Notes under the pieces: generated by a model
Seen by the model: the letters and a program-made list of their open reading frames with translations, nothing else
Database searches by the model: none
What the model was told of the DNA's origin: nothing
Assembly (NCBI GenBank): GCA_046541195.1
Contig: JBKHDT010000053.1
Span: forward strand, 1 to 15,654
Length of the DNA: 15,654 bases
From: JBKHDT01 sp046541195
GTDB lineage: Bacteria > Pseudomonadota > Gammaproteobacteria > Halothiobacillales > Halothiobacillaceae
Direction: 5' to 3'
Part shown: piece by piece, positions 14,581-15,654 of the stretch
Position numbering within the stretch: the first letter of the stretch is position 1
Layout of the letters: every line of letters begins with the position of its first letter
Position numbers and translations under genes: made by a program

Positions 14581-15405
14581 ATGGAGCAGATTCGCTCAGT
14601 CATTGAAGAAGCGTTCGAGAAACGCGCCGAGATCAACCCCAACAACGCCCCGGAGGCGGTGGTTCATGCCGTTGACCAGGCGCTTGCCGGTCTCGATTGC
14701 GGGGAGCTGCGCGTAGCCGAGCGTCGTGGTGTGGGTGACTGGATGGTCAACGAGTGGCTCAAGAAGGCGGTTCTGCTCTCCTTCCGGCTCAAGGACAATC
14801 ACATTCAGTCCGGTGGCGACATCCGCTATTTCGACAAGGTCGAAACCAAGTTCGCCGGCTGGAACGACGACGACTTCCGCAAGTCCGGCATCCGCGTGGT
14901 GCCCAATGCCGTGGCGCGCCGTGGCGCCTTCATTGCCGGGAGCACCGTGCTGATGCCCTCCTATGTCAATATTGGCGCCTACGTCGACGAGGGAACCATG
15001 GTCGATACCTGGGCCACGGTCGGTTCCTGCGCCCAGATTGGCAAGAACGTGCACCTGTCCGGCGGGGTGGGTATCGGCGGGGTACTCGAGCCGCTGCAGG
15101 CCGCGCCGACCATTATCGAGGACAACTGTTTCATCGGTGCGCGCTCCGAGGTGGTCGAGGGCGTGATCGTCGAGGAAGGGTCGGTGATCTCCATGGGGGT
15201 CTACATTGGCCAGAGCACCAAGATCTACGATCGCGAAACCGGCGAGATCCACTACGGGCGGGTTCCGGCCGGTTCGGTGGTCGTTTCCGGCAACCTGCCG
15301 AGCAAGGACGGCCGGTACAGCCTCTACTGCGCGGTGATCGTCAAGAAGGTCGATGAGAAAACCCGCAGCAAGGTCGGCATCAACGAACTGCTGCGCGATA
15401 TCTGA
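14581..15405 (+). CDS. dapD: Tetrahydrodipicolinate N-succinyltransferase DapD
   Basis: Cytoplasmic left-handed beta-helix acyltransferase that succinylates tetrahydrodipicolinate with succinyl-CoA, opening the ring and committing it to the succinylase branch; its product goes to DapC. At 274 aa it equals the E. coli enzyme in length. The N-terminal helical domain (about 1-100) includes WMVNEWLKKAVLLSFRL and D-N-x-I-Q-S-G-G. Hexapeptide repeats follow from about 104, with A-F-I-A-G-S-T-V-L-M-P-S-Y-V-N-I-G-A-Y, then V-D-E-G-T-M-V-D-T-W (Asp142), G-V-G-I-G-G-V-L-E-P and F-I-G-A-R-S-E-V-V-E-G (Glu190). The C-terminal A-V-I-V-K-K-V-D-E-K-T-R-S-K segment is typical. The ATG at 14581 has GGGAG seven bases upstream. 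An in-frame ATG at 14506 lies in the hairpin stem and lacks family support. A terminator follows 44 nt after the stop. Confidence 0.97.
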   Translation: MEQIRSVIEEAFEKRAEINPNNAPEAVVHAVDQALAGLDCGELRVAERRGVGDWMVNEWLKKAVLLSFRLKDNHIQSGGDIRYFDKVETKFAGWNDDDFRKSGIRVVPNAVARRGAFIAGSTVLMPSYVNIGAYVDEGTMVDTWATVGSCAQIGKNVHLSGGVGIGGVLEPLQAAPTIIEDNCFIGARSEVVEGVIVEEGSVISMGVYIGQSTKIYDRETGEIHYGRVPAGSVVVSGNLPSKDGRYSLYCAVIVKKVDEKTRSKVGINELLRDI

Positions 15406-15449
15406 TCGCGATTCGATCGTGCACGGCAGGCCTGGTGCCTGACGGGACC

Positions 15450-15484
15450 AATGCCGGGACCGCGCAATGGTCCCGGCATTTTTT
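15450..15484 (+). terminator. Rho-independent terminator after dapD
   Basis: AATGCCGGGACC (15450-15461) is a perfect 12-bp complement of GGTCCCGGCATT (15469-15480), with a seven-base loop and six consecutive T (15479-15484). This is a textbook intrinsic terminator, the clearest in the window. It ends the dapD transcript and isolates the next gene. Confidence 0.95.
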
Positions 15485-15534
15485 GCAACCGGGCAGACCA
15501 GCCGGTGGTCGGGAAGCCGGTTCAAGGAGAGCAC

Positions 15535-15654
15535 ATGCGTCCGGTATGGATTGTCACGGGTGCCCTGATCGCGCTCAGCGGTCTGGTGGCGCTGATGGGG
15601 TGGGCGTCCTGGTTGCGCTATGACCGGGCGGACATTCTCGATGGCTTTCAGCTC
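15535..15654 (+). CDS. Unidentified membrane-anchored protein, N-terminal 40 residues
   Basis: Starts at an ATG with a strong AAGGAG (15524-15529) five bases upstream and stays open for 40 codons to the window edge. The N terminus (M-R-P-V-W-I-V-T) leads into a single hydrophobic segment covering about residues 4-28. Then comes L-R-Y-D-R-A-D-I-L-D-G-F-Q-L, so it looks like a bitopic inner-membrane protein or one with an uncleaved signal anchor. The terminator 51 nt upstream suggests a separate transcription unit. The visible part is too short to assign a family. Confidence 0.75.
   Translation, partial: MRPVWIVTGALIALSGLVALMGWASWLRYDRADILDGFQL

Overview
The window (about two-thirds G+C) looks like chromosomal core sequence of a gammaproteobacterium. 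The block def / LysM protein / dprA / smg / topA / tsaC is a classic gammaproteobacterial neighbourhood, and the dapC-dapD pair, a 274-aa DapD and the short TsaC form fit the same group. TopA has no Cys4 zinc ribbons and instead carries C-terminal G-R-[YF]-G-P repeats plus a basic tail. I associate that form with the Xanthomonadales/Lysobacterales side and some Chromatiales. Placement below class is inference.

Layout. 1-273 (-): N-terminal half of peptide deformylase (def), running off the left edge. 274-769: non-coding divergent region with palindromes and a candidate def promoter. 770-6641 (+): LysM/TsaP-like lipoprotein, dprA, smg, topA, tsaC, with gaps of 31, 60, 9 and 9 nt. 6655-7623 (+): LpxL/HtrB-family acyltransferase, 13 nt after tsaC. 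7724-12018 (+): an RND efflux pair, lipoprotein adaptor then a 1021-aa inner-membrane pump, overlapping by 4 nt. 12213-12596 (-): a small VOC/glyoxalase protein convergent with the pump. 12833-14050 and 14581-15405 (+): dapC and dapD, separated by 530 nt of GC-rich, hairpin-dense DNA. That gap holds a good extended -10 and what looks like a structured dapD leader. A strong Rho-independent terminator at 15450-15484 closes dapD. The start of an unidentified single-span membrane protein fills the right edge.

How the genes relate. The left half is housekeeping: N-terminal methionine deformylation, cell-wall/pilus-secretin support, DNA uptake or recombination, supercoiling and tRNA t6A synthesis. 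The acyltransferase and RND pair are envelope functions placed directly behind it. The right half supplies two consecutive steps of the succinylase branch of the diaminopimelate/lysine pathway.

I see no mobile element, CRISPR array, tRNA or rRNA gene, or defence system. The most interesting unexplained material is non-coding: the leader and spacer upstream of dapD, the long perfect hairpin between the VOC gene and dapC, and the def/LysM divergent region. No convincing new multi-gene system is visible.
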